A stretch of DNA of 64,000 nucleotides from Candidatus Parcubacteria bacterium (GTDB taxonomy: Bacteria; Patescibacteria; ABY1; UBA1558; GWA2-36-10): assembly GCA_018669975.1 (NCBI GenBank), contig JABHSK010000002.1:62001-126000 (forward strand), written 5' to 3'. Below the pieces are notes generated by a model that did no database searches, was not told the origin of the DNA, and saw nothing but the letters and a program-made list of their open reading frames with translations. Numbering within the stretch: position 1 is the first letter of the stretch; each line of letters opens with the position of its first letter. This document shows, piece by piece, positions 47,733 through 55,445 of the stretch. The position numbers and the translations under genes are program-made.

Positions 47733-49670
47733 TTAAAAATCACCTACAGGAATTTTACGAATATCAATATTAGATATTCCTAAACTCAGAAATCTCATTA
47801 TTTGATAGGCAGACGAACCATCTGCCATATAATATCTTTTTCCATCATTGGGGTTTACATACCAAGCCTCACCATGTTCTTCTACTTGTAAAAGAATTTT
47901 ACCCTTTAGCCTACTGGAAATATTAGAATCGTATAATAATTTCCCTTCCCCTAAAGGATTATAACCATTTTTTACCTCCATACCATCATCAAATACATCA
48001 CCATCTGAATCTGCTTTATTTATATCAGTACCTAAACTTTCCTCTAATTTATCACATAGAGTATCTCCGTCCGAGTCAGTGCACTCAAACCTATCTTCAA
48101 ATCCAATTGGTATTTTGGCCAAATCTAAATTACTAATCCCTAATCCAAATTTCCTAAGAGCTTCATACGCCGTTGCACCATCTTTAAGATAATATTTTTG
48201 ACTAGTGCTTTCATCAACATACCATGCCTCACCATGTTCTTCTACTTGTAACAATATACGCCCCTCAAGCTTATCTATCAATGTTGAATCTATATCTGAA
48301 ATGAGCTCTTTTTCTTTTTCAACCCACAAAGATTCAATGACAAAAGGCTCATCTGGTAATATCTCAGGATCGGGTATAATCACTGGTAATTTTTTATTTA
48401 ATTCCATAACCATCTCATAATCCCTATTATTAAAAAAGACCTCATATTGAACATCAAATCTACTTAAATAATCACCGACAACTTCTCCGTTGTAATCTAC
48501 TTTAATTATATAGTTCACATAATAATCACGATCTATAACCCTCTCCCATAAACCACTAAGATCTACTATACCGTCCTGATTAGTATAATAAGTGGCTAGT
48601 AATGGACTTGGTAAATCATTCAATGAAGGATCGTCACCACAAAAAATACAACCTGTACGAGAGCCATAAACTCTTACCCTTGCATTATAAAATGGCCACC
48701 CACTTTTATTAACTACCTTTACAGTAATTGTAGGTTCAAATTCTTCTAGCGCCAACCAGTCTCTTTGGTGTTTTTTATTAGACTTAATCATACTAGCATT
48801 AAATTCATTAAAAATTTCATTTGTAAGCCAGCCCCCCATACTATCTAGTCCATATTTTTCAGAAAAATTATACTCAGGTAATATTGGTGCTACTCCACTA
48901 TTATCAATATTGTCATTATATAAATAATTTTCTGGAACACCAATACCAAAACTATGTCCAAGCTCGTGAATTATAACGCTCTGCCCATTCCCATACCCAT
49001 CATAGCCATAACTGTTTCTCCAGTCATCAGGAAAATGACTATTCACCTCATCTCTACCCAGAATAGTTGCGCCGTAGGCCAAGCCTTCATTTATATCCTG
49101 AGAAACATGTACTTGATTGGCAATAAATTCTGTTCCATCGCTAGTATATTTTATATATGAACCATGATTACCTCCTGGTAGATCGTTAATATTGGGATAT
49201 ATACTTGAATCTACAACAGTAAATAATACTGTTGTAGAAAATGGTTTTTCATCTCCATCAATAATTTCTACATCATTTAAAAAATGCAGTTCGTCTATGC
49301 TAAATAGATTCCACAACTGCTGACCAATTGTTTGTTGATAATCTAGAGAATAAGTTTTAAATTGAGCAATCTGATACTGAATACCTGTGTCTTCTTCAAA
49401 TGCGGTATTTACAAAATCCATAATCTCTTGAGCTCTCTGTTCCCAGTCTGGATGCGATTGTGCATAGTCTTCGTTGATGGCAAATGTAATGTACTCATAT
49501 TGAACTCCAGTCTCAATATCATTTATGGGTAAAATAGATAATTGTTTTTCTAAATTTTCATCATTACCATACTCAAAATTTTCAGCAGCTTCCACGCTAT
49601 TTATAAATACTTTGGGAAGTGGTAATAAATTAAAAATAAAACCAACTAGTACAAATATTATTATTTTCAT
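47733..49670 (-). CDS. Secreted zinc-metallopeptidase-like protein with calcium repeats
   Basis: 645 aa: signal peptide (1-29), a protease-like domain (about 50-260) with HELGHSFG (H235, E236, H239), a beta domain, then DSDGDTLCDKLEESLGTD and DSDGDVFDDGMEVKNGYNP, which are thrombospondin type 3-like calcium loops. Two copies of a 60-aa module (RLKGKILLQVEEHGEAWYV ... GISNIDIRKIPVG) flank the loops. The third zinc ligand expected at HExxHxxGxxH is V245, so the metal site is atypical and activity is uncertain. Confidence 0.72.
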   Translation of the reverse strand: MKIIIFVLVGFIFNLLPLPKVFINSVEAAENFEYGNDENLEKQLSILPINDIETGVQYEYITFAINEDYAQSHPDWEQRAQEIMDFVNTAFEEDTGIQYQIAQFKTYSLDYQQTIGQQLWNLFSIDELHFLNDVEIIDGDEKPFSTTVLFTVVDSSIYPNINDLPGGNHGSYIKYTSDGTEFIANQVHVSQDINEGLAYGATILGRDEVNSHFPDDWRNSYGYDGYGNGQSVIIHELGHSFGIGVPENYLYNDNIDNSGVAPILPEYNFSEKYGLDSMGGWLTNEIFNEFNASMIKSNKKHQRDWLALEEFEPTITVKVVNKSGWPFYNARVRVYGSRTGCIFCGDDPSLNDLPSPLLATYYTNQDGIVDLSGLWERVIDRDYYVNYIIKVDYNGEVVGDYLSRFDVQYEVFFNNRDYEMVMELNKKLPVIIPDPEILPDEPFVIESLWVEKEKELISDIDSTLIDKLEGRILLQVEEHGEAWYVDESTSQKYYLKDGATAYEALRKFGLGISNLDLAKIPIGFEDRFECTDSDGDTLCDKLEESLGTDINKADSDGDVFDDGMEVKNGYNPLGEGKLLYDSNISSRLKGKILLQVEEHGEAWYVNPNDGKRYYMADGSSAYQIMRFLSLGISNIDIRKIPVGDF

Positions 49671-49693
49671 ATTATTATTTTTAATAACATTTT

Positions 49694-49760
49694 CAGTATA
49701 TCAAAAAACCACTCCTTTTGGAATGATTCTTTGACTGGGGTCCCTTACGGACCTTGGTTA
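49694..49760 (-). repeat. Dispersed repeat, copy 9
   Basis: TATACT (minus), hairpin AACCACTCC/GGAATGATT, then GACTGGGGTCCC; the tail is truncated. Confidence 0.6.
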
Positions 49761-49787
49761 TAACTACATCTTGATAATTACATATTA

Positions 49788-51470
49788 CTAATAGTCTACG
49801 CTTGGACGCTCCTCAGTGTCGCAAAATCCTCGATCATTACAGCTCAGACCACTAGGGCAACCACATCTCTGGCAATTATCTACTACGTTACTATTCTCAC
49901 AATATTTTGGCTGCTCATGAGGAGAACAATAATCATTCAAATCTATGGTATTAATACAAAAATTATTAAACACATTAGAAATATCAATTAAACTTGGACC
50001 ATCCAAACCAAATTCCTTTGTTGTGGCTATATACTGCCAAAAATCACTATCTTCTTTATATTTATTTTCATCCGACCATTTGACTATATCTTGAACATCT
50101 TGATTTCTTAATACATATGGATACAAAACATTAAATAACTCTTTTGTCCCTTCCAAAAGCCCCGCCCTGTAACCCGGTATATAAGATTCTGCCACAGAAG
50201 GCATAGTCATTAGCTGATGAATATCTCCAAAAATTTCATTATCAATATATAGACTGGCTATTTCATCTTTATCACTATATTCTGCTAAATTTGCCAATAG
50301 TTTAATCAAGTTCTTTATCCCATTAGAATAAAAAACTCCTAGACGGGATTGAACATTGGGATAAAGTGCCATAGATTCATAAACCATATGATTATCTTGA
50401 TTTACACCCATTAAATATCCTCCACTACCGTCAGCTCTCCAAAAATGATATGGCTGTTTATAATTTATTTTATCCAGTTCATAAGAAAATTCTAATTGAT
50501 AATCAAATATGTGTGCCATCTTCTCTATTACTTCATTATTTAGCAACTCATTACTCACTAAGGTAGGATTAGCCTCAAGCAACATATTAATAGTTTCTGG
50601 AACACTTATTAAATCAGAAAAAATAAAATTACTAAAGATAGGATCATAATGTTGCAGGTTGTCATTATAATCTTCTGGCATATCCATCAACAACTCCTTT
50701 TCTCCAATAATAGCTTCCAATCCTGTTTCTTTACGATAATTACATAACATTTTATCAAATAAAGCGGAGGCATAATTTTCATTCACGTACACTGGATCAG
50801 CTATATTATTATTTATATATGTTAGCTCTGAAGCAATGCTATTACTCTCTCCATACTTAAAAGCAACCATGTCATCCCATTCAGATGCACTCAAGCTTCC
50901 CTCAATTAAAAATTTATCAATTAATTCAAAATATCTATCTATATAAGTAAATAATGGTGCATCAATTGTTGTAATTTCAAATTCGCTACTACAGTCCCAT
51001 TCTGATTCCACGTCATAAGGCGTATACAATAACAAATCGATATTATAAATAAATGGAAAACTATTCATTTGCAAGCCCCATGCATGGTAATCATAATATA
51101 CATTACTCTCATCATCTATAAAAACTTTGTAATCGCCCGTGCTCCCCAAAATTAATGAATAATTACCACTTACATCTGTGACACCAGTATATATTTCACT
51201 TTGATTATTAATATTGGTAAAAGTAACTACAATACCAGACAAAGGATCACTACTTATTACATCTTTTACATGCCCCAAAACCTGATTATTACTCTGTTTA
51301 ACAATCGCTGCTGGAACGTTTTTTTTCAATACCAACTTCTCAAAACTAACAGACATCATAGCAAAGGACATAACTCCAAACGAGAGAGCTGCTCCTGCCA
51401 AAACTAATAAAGCTAACTTAGTTTTTGTGTTTAAAGTGCTCTTTGTTTTTGTAGTCATTTCTATTGACAT
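49788..51470 (-). CDS. Membrane-anchored protein with carboxypeptidase-regulatory-like domain
   Basis: 560 aa: N-terminal membrane segment (about 17-40), a beta-sandwich unit at about 65-120 (GHVKDVISSDPLSGIVVTFTN ... GVTDVSGNYSLILGSTGDYKV) like carboxypeptidase-regulatory/CarbopepD_reg domains, a long helical centre of unknown fold and a Cys-rich tail (CSPHEQPKYC ... CQRCGCPSGLSC). Only the regulatory-like domain is recognisable. Confidence 0.6.
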   Translation of the reverse strand: MSIEMTTKTKSTLNTKTKLALLVLAGAALSFGVMSFAMMSVSFEKLVLKKNVPAAIVKQSNNQVLGHVKDVISSDPLSGIVVTFTNINNQSEIYTGVTDVSGNYSLILGSTGDYKVFIDDESNVYYDYHAWGLQMNSFPFIYNIDLLLYTPYDVESEWDCSSEFEITTIDAPLFTYIDRYFELIDKFLIEGSLSASEWDDMVAFKYGESNSIASELTYINNNIADPVYVNENYASALFDKMLCNYRKETGLEAIIGEKELLMDMPEDYNDNLQHYDPIFSNFIFSDLISVPETINMLLEANPTLVSNELLNNEVIEKMAHIFDYQLEFSYELDKINYKQPYHFWRADGSGGYLMGVNQDNHMVYESMALYPNVQSRLGVFYSNGIKNLIKLLANLAEYSDKDEIASLYIDNEIFGDIHQLMTMPSVAESYIPGYRAGLLEGTKELFNVLYPYVLRNQDVQDIVKWSDENKYKEDSDFWQYIATTKEFGLDGPSLIDISNVFNNFCINTIDLNDYCSPHEQPKYCENSNVVDNCQRCGCPSGLSCNDRGFCDTEERPSVDY

Positions 51471-51492
51471 AATTTTATTTTAATAACACTTT

Positions 51493-51596
51493 AAGTATAT
51501 CAAAAAATCACTCCTTTTGGAATGATTCTGTCGTGTTATAAACCTATTGGTCTGGGGGTCCCCTATAGGGGACTTTCGGAACCTTTTTAGTGGAGA
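51493..51596 (-). repeat. Dispersed repeat, copy 10 with perfect palindrome
   Basis: Hairpin AATCACTCC/GGAATGATT, then GGGGGTCCCCTATAGGGGAC, which contains the perfect palindrome GTCCCCTATAGGGGAC, then TTTCGGAACCTTTTTAGTGG. It may be the least degraded copy. Confidence 0.65.
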
Positions 51597-51613
51597 ATCC
51601 TGATTATTTATAC

Positions 51614-52222
51614 CTAAACGCCAATTTCTACTATATCTCCACCCCATAAATCCTCTATACTCTTAAGTATATTATTAAATTCAACAGGACAAAAGCCATA
51701 ACACATAACTGCTTTTATGCTTGGCTTCTCTGTCATTCCACAAATATGGTTACCGCAAGTCGTTACAGATATTGTATAGTAAGTTCCATCCATTAAATTA
51801 TTATCTATGTAATTATCTTTTAAATCCCAAAAATGATTGCTATTTATTACATTTATTAAAATTTCATAGTCTGTAGAATCTACATCTCTTCCAATCTCTT
51901 TTCTAATACCATCGTCTAATATATTAGACTCAGCACTGTAAATAACTTGATTACCTTGAATCAATAAGTTAGCCTCTGAAAATGGTGCTTTAACTCGTAA
52001 GCTTATATTACCTATAATTGGCTTGTGTTCAAATTTAACATCTCTGGACAAATTACTATATAAATCATTTAAAGTATTTTGTTTATCTATCTCTTTCCAA
52101 ACAAAAACTCCCGTGATAAACAAAGCTCCCACTATCCCTCCAATAATGGTCATTACAACCACATCATTAAATCCTTCCTGTCTTGAGCGAAGTCGAAAGA
52201 TTTGATTTTTAAATAATTTCAT
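51614..52222 (-). CDS. Membrane-anchored protein of unknown function
   Basis: 202 aa with one N-terminal membrane segment (about 18-43) preceded by RSRQEGFNDVVVMTIIGG, vaguely prepilin-like but lacking the Glu-5 pattern. The outer part has three to four cysteines (TTCGNHICGM, MCYGFCPVEF). Not recognised. Its leader carries copy B of the 44-nt repeat. Confidence 0.5.
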   Translation of the reverse strand: MKLFKNQIFRLRSRQEGFNDVVVMTIIGGIVGALFITGVFVWKEIDKQNTLNDLYSNLSRDVKFEHKPIIGNISLRVKAPFSEANLLIQGNQVIYSAESNILDDGIRKEIGRDVDSTDYEILINVINSNHFWDLKDNYIDNNLMDGTYYTISVTTCGNHICGMTEKPSIKAVMCYGFCPVEFNNILKSIEDLWGGDIVEIGV

Positions 52223-52239
52223 AATTTATATTTTAATAA

Positions 52240-52282
52240 CATGGCCCAGGCCACCCTCCCTGGCTTCGCCATTCACCTTGTC
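52240..52282 (-). repeat. 44-nt insert repeat, copy B
   Basis: CATGGCCCAGGCCACC ... TCGCCATTCACCTTG as at 43569-43612, again within a promoter-proximal leader. Confidence 0.6.
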
Positions 52283-52332
52283 TTCATTATATCACAAAAC
52301 AAAAAACGAGCTAGGATTAGCTCATTCTTTGA

Positions 52333-52409
52333 TGGGGTGATAGATGGGATTTGAACCCACGACCGTCGGAACCACAATCCGATGCTCTACCAACTGAGCT
52401 ACTACCACC
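52333..52409 (-). tRNA. tRNA-His (GTG anticodon)
   Basis: Full cloverleaf on the minus strand: acceptor GTGGTAG/CTATCAC, D-arm TAGCTCAGTTGGTAGAGCA, anticodon loop TTGTGGT, T-arm GTGGGTTCAAATCCCAT, discriminator C and encoded CCA. A G at -1 faces the discriminator C, as required for tRNA-His. Confidence 0.96.
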
Positions 52410-52424
52410 ATGAATATAATTGAA

Positions 52425-52499
52425 TGGTACCCCCAGCAGGAATCGAACCTACATCTACAGCTTAGAAGGCTGCTGTTCTATCCGTTGAACTATGGGGGC
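52425..52499 (-). tRNA. tRNA-Arg (TCT anticodon)
   Basis: Acceptor GCCCCCA/TGGGGGT, anticodon loop CTTCTAA (anticodon TCT), T-loop GGTTCGATTCC and encoded CCA. 15 nt from tRNA-His, on the same strand, probably co-transcribed. Confidence 0.96.
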
Positions 52500-52572
52500 A
52501 TTAATTTTTAACACCGCCAAGTATAGCAAGAAATAGCTTTTAAGTCAAGACAATATATGCTAAAATATCCAT

Positions 52573-52956
52573 ATGAAAAAAAATAAGCGAGAATTATTAT
52601 TTTGGCGAGCCCTAACCAACTTCTGGGGTGTAATCACATCCATCGTCTTCCTGGTTACCTTTTTTAATGTTTGGGATTTATCCTACCTCCTGACTGACCT
52701 AACTATTATTTATCTATCAATCCTGTCTATTTTTGCTGGCGTCAAGGAACTTAGTCGCTGGAAGAGTAAAAGTTTTTTATCCAAATACAACGGTGAAATA
52801 TTTGTTCTTTCCTGGACAATGTTAATGGTGCTTTTTATAGTAGTGACCGCTTACAATAAAAATTATCATATGTACTCCCAATTTACTGCTACTTATTTAT
52901 CAGTGCTGGGCATTTTTGCTATTAGTTTAAAATCAAAAAATTTAAAACAAAAATAA
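52573..52956 (+). CDS. Small membrane protein upstream of rpiB
   Basis: 127 aa with four hydrophobic segments (about 11-32, 36-54, 73-90, 98-116) and basic ends. No family recognised. 9 nt before the RpiB start, so co-transcription is likely. Confidence 0.5.
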   Translation: MKKNKRELLFWRALTNFWGVITSIVFLVTFFNVWDLSYLLTDLTIIYLSILSIFAGVKELSRWKSKSFLSKYNGEIFVLSWTMLMVLFIVVTAYNKNYHMYSQFTATYLSVLGIFAISLKSKNLKQK

Positions 52957-52965
52957 TATAAAATT

Positions 52966-53397
52966 ATGATTTATCTAGGAGCAGACCACAATGGCTTCAA
53001 ATTAAAAGAAGCGCTAAAAGAATATTTAAATAATAAAAAAATAGATCACAAAGATTTAGGTAATACTAAATTTGATCAACGTGATGATTATCCTGTCTAT
53101 GCCAAACAAGTTGCTCGTCAAGTTGCCAAAGGAAAAACATCTTTGGGTATATTAATATGTGGCAGTGGCCAGGGCATGTCTATGGCTGCCAATAAATTTA
53201 AAAATGTACGTGCAGCTCTGGGCTGGTCAGTAGCTGCCGCCAAAAGAGCTCGCCATGATGACGATGCCAATATCATTTGCATCCCTGCCTGGCGCCTGAC
53301 CAATGATCAAGCTATGCGCGTCATTCAGACTTGGCTAAATACACCATTCTCAAAATTAGCCAGACATAAAAGAAGAATTAAAAAAATAAATGCCTAA
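52966..53397 (+). CDS. rpiB: Ribose-5-phosphate isomerase B
   Basis: 143 aa. GADHNGFKLKEAL at the N-terminus, YPVYAKQVA, and the catalytic Cys in LICGSGQGMSMAANK are all family hallmarks. Interconverts ribulose 5-phosphate and ribose 5-phosphate, the substrate of the PRPP synthetase encoded at 4502. Overlaps the epimerase gene by 8 nt. Confidence 0.93.
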   Translation: MIYLGADHNGFKLKEALKEYLNNKKIDHKDLGNTKFDQRDDYPVYAKQVARQVAKGKTSLGILICGSGQGMSMAANKFKNVRAALGWSVAAAKRARHDDDANIICIPAWRLTNDQAMRVIQTWLNTPFSKLARHKRRIKKINA

Positions 53398-54037
53398 AAC
53401 CACCAAAATTGTACCGGCTATTTTAGTTAATAATAAAGCTGGTTTCAAACGACAATTTGATAAAGTAAAACCATACTTCAAATATATCCAAATTGATATT
53501 ATGGATGGTATTTTAGTCAAAGAAAAAAACTCTATCAATCCACAAATTGTAAAAACTATGCTGCGTGGCTACAAAATAGAGGTACACCTAATGGTTAAAG
53601 ATGTAAGTAAATATATAGAGCAATGGCACAAGTTAAAAAATGTCAAAAAAATAATTTGGCACTATGAAGCTGAAAAAGATAAAGATGCTATTCTCTGCCT
53701 CAATAAATATCTACGCTCAAAAAAAATTCAAACTGGCTTGGCTGTTAACCCCAATACATCACTAGCCAAAATTAAAGATCTAATACCAAAATTTAATACC
53801 ATTCAAATAATGGGTATCAAGCCTGGTGCCCAGGGAAGAAAATTCCAACCAAAGGTACTCAAAAAAATAAAATCTCTACGGCAAAAGTATCCCAAACTCA
53901 ACATTGCTGTAGACGGTGGAGTAAGTGAACAAAACTTTGCAGCCATCAAAAAAGCCGGGGCTAACATCATAGCCATCGGCTCATACCTACAAAAATCTAA
54001 AGACACTAAGCAAGCGCTAAAAAAACTGCCTCGCTAG
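53390..54037 (+). CDS. rpe: Ribulose-phosphate 3-epimerase
   Basis: 215 aa TIM barrel. Features: VPAILVNNKA, QIDIMDGILV (catalytic/metal Asp), EVHLMVKD, IQIMGIKPGAQGRKF and AVDGGVSEQN. It converts ribulose 5-phosphate and xylulose 5-phosphate. Coupled to rpiB by overlapping ends; together they make a short non-oxidative pentose-phosphate module. The usual GGG.Q loop reads KPGAQGRKF, as expected. Confidence 0.92.
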   Translation: MPKTTKIVPAILVNNKAGFKRQFDKVKPYFKYIQIDIMDGILVKEKNSINPQIVKTMLRGYKIEVHLMVKDVSKYIEQWHKLKNVKKIIWHYEAEKDKDAILCLNKYLRSKKIQTGLAVNPNTSLAKIKDLIPKFNTIQIMGIKPGAQGRKFQPKVLKKIKSLRQKYPKLNIAVDGGVSEQNFAAIKKAGANIIAIGSYLQKSKDTKQALKKLPR

Positions 54038-54048
54038 GCAGTTTTTTG
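54019..54048. terminator. Bidirectional terminator within the ends of rpe and the kinase gene
   Basis: AAAAAACTGCCT pairs with AGGCAGTTTTTT around CGCT; it covers the stop codons of both convergent genes. Confidence 0.88.
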
Positions 54049-55445
54049 ATTCCTCTTTTCTGTTTGAGGTTTTTCTTCTATCTTATGTGTTTCTTTATTA
54101 TAAATCGGTATTGTGAAATAAAATTGACTACCAACGTGCTTGATACTATCAACTGATATCGTGCCACCCATTAACTCTACTAGTTGCTTGGTAATCCAAA
54201 GACCCAGACCAGTACCAATAATACCGCGAGTCTCCTCTCCCTGGACTCGATAAAATTTTTCAAATAATTTTTCTCTCTCACTGGCATCCATACCAATGCC
54301 ACTATCCTTAATGGTAATAGTAATAAGTTTTTCGTCTGTTTTTTTAGCAATCAACTCTATTTCACCTTGCTTAGTATATTTTATTGAATTGCCCAATAAA
54401 TTAATTATTACTTGCTTAAGCTTATCTTCATCAGCCCAAACCTGTGGCAAATCTTTATCTGCGCTTAACTTCAAAGCCAAATTTTTTGCTTTGACCCTCA
54501 ATTCAAACTCTAACATCAAAGAATCCAGGACTGCCTTCAAATCAACTGGTTCTTTTTTGACTATCAATCTATTTTGCTCAATTCTAGATACATTTAATAA
54601 ATCCTCTACTAAATGCCCCAACCTATTAACTGAGGCCTCCATAATCTTAAATCCTTTTTTACTACCCTCGGACAACTCACCATAGTCTCCTTCCAAAGAC
54701 ATCGATAGAAACCCCTTAATGGTTGTAATCGGTGTCCTAAGCTCATGAGAAGCAATAGAGATAAATTCATCTTTCATCTTATCCACCTCTTTTAGCCTCC
54801 TAAATAAAATAGCGTGCTCGAACAATCTAGTATTCAAAGCCAAGAGCAATATCACAATCAATACTGTAATGGATAAAATAATATATGACTTAGTTAAAGT
54901 ATCCTTGGCTAAATCATCCATTACTGCTAAAGACATCCTGATACTCAATAGAGCTTCCTTCTCTCCTTGTACATTGGTCAGCGGCATGGCTATCTCCCAA
55001 AACCGCTCACTATCACCACCGGATTCTCGACCTATATCTGAAACTAAGGTAGCCACTGCTTCTTCCCTGTGCCAGGCTATAACATAATTAAGATCACCAG
55101 TTGTCCTATCTATGAACCCTGGCTCAAGACTAGCCACTACTTTAAAATCGTCTCCCTGGGGAACCAAAATATCAAAAGTGCGTAAATCAGTATTGGCTTG
55201 AGCCACTGAATCCAATTTCTCCTGCAGATAGTCAACATCACTGATATCCTCAAAAACTGAAGCATTAAATAATTGCCCCAACAAAAGAGCTTGTCTCTGC
55301 AATCCAACGTCTATATTTTTTTAAAAGATTTAACAGACCAAATGGTATTAAAAATGATAGTCAATGGAATCAAAATAATCAGGATGATAGCGTAGATCAC
55401 CTGATAATCTTGTTTTAAAAATAGACTGGTTTTTTTCTTAGCCAT
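54034..55445 (-). CDS. Two-component sensor histidine kinase, apparently frameshifted
   Basis: From TTG 55302 the frame gives 422 aa with HisKA FISIASHELRTPITTIKG, the N box NLLGNSIKYTKQG and the G boxes DSGIGMD and GTGLGLWITKQL, so the catalytic half is complete. Reading upstream, an ATG at 55443-55445 opens a 43-residue frame with a membrane segment (VIYAIILIILIPLTIIF) that hits TAG next to an A7 run (T7 on plus at 55316-55322). An eighth A would join both into one protein of about 470 aa with two membrane segments and an outer sensor domain. The ATG overlaps the stop of 55438 by 8 nt. No response regulator adjoins. Confidence 0.8.

Noticed and set aside
43614..51596. Integron attC array
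   Set aside because: The intergenic repeats resemble cassette joints, but no integron integrase is present, core sites GTTRRRY do not fit, and parts are plainly terminators.
45867..52409. Repeat tail as degraded tRNA-His 3' end
   Set aside because: CTTTGATGGGGT is shared by copy 5 and the tRNA-His 3' side, but no T-arm can be folded in the repeats; likely chance or a short target overlap.
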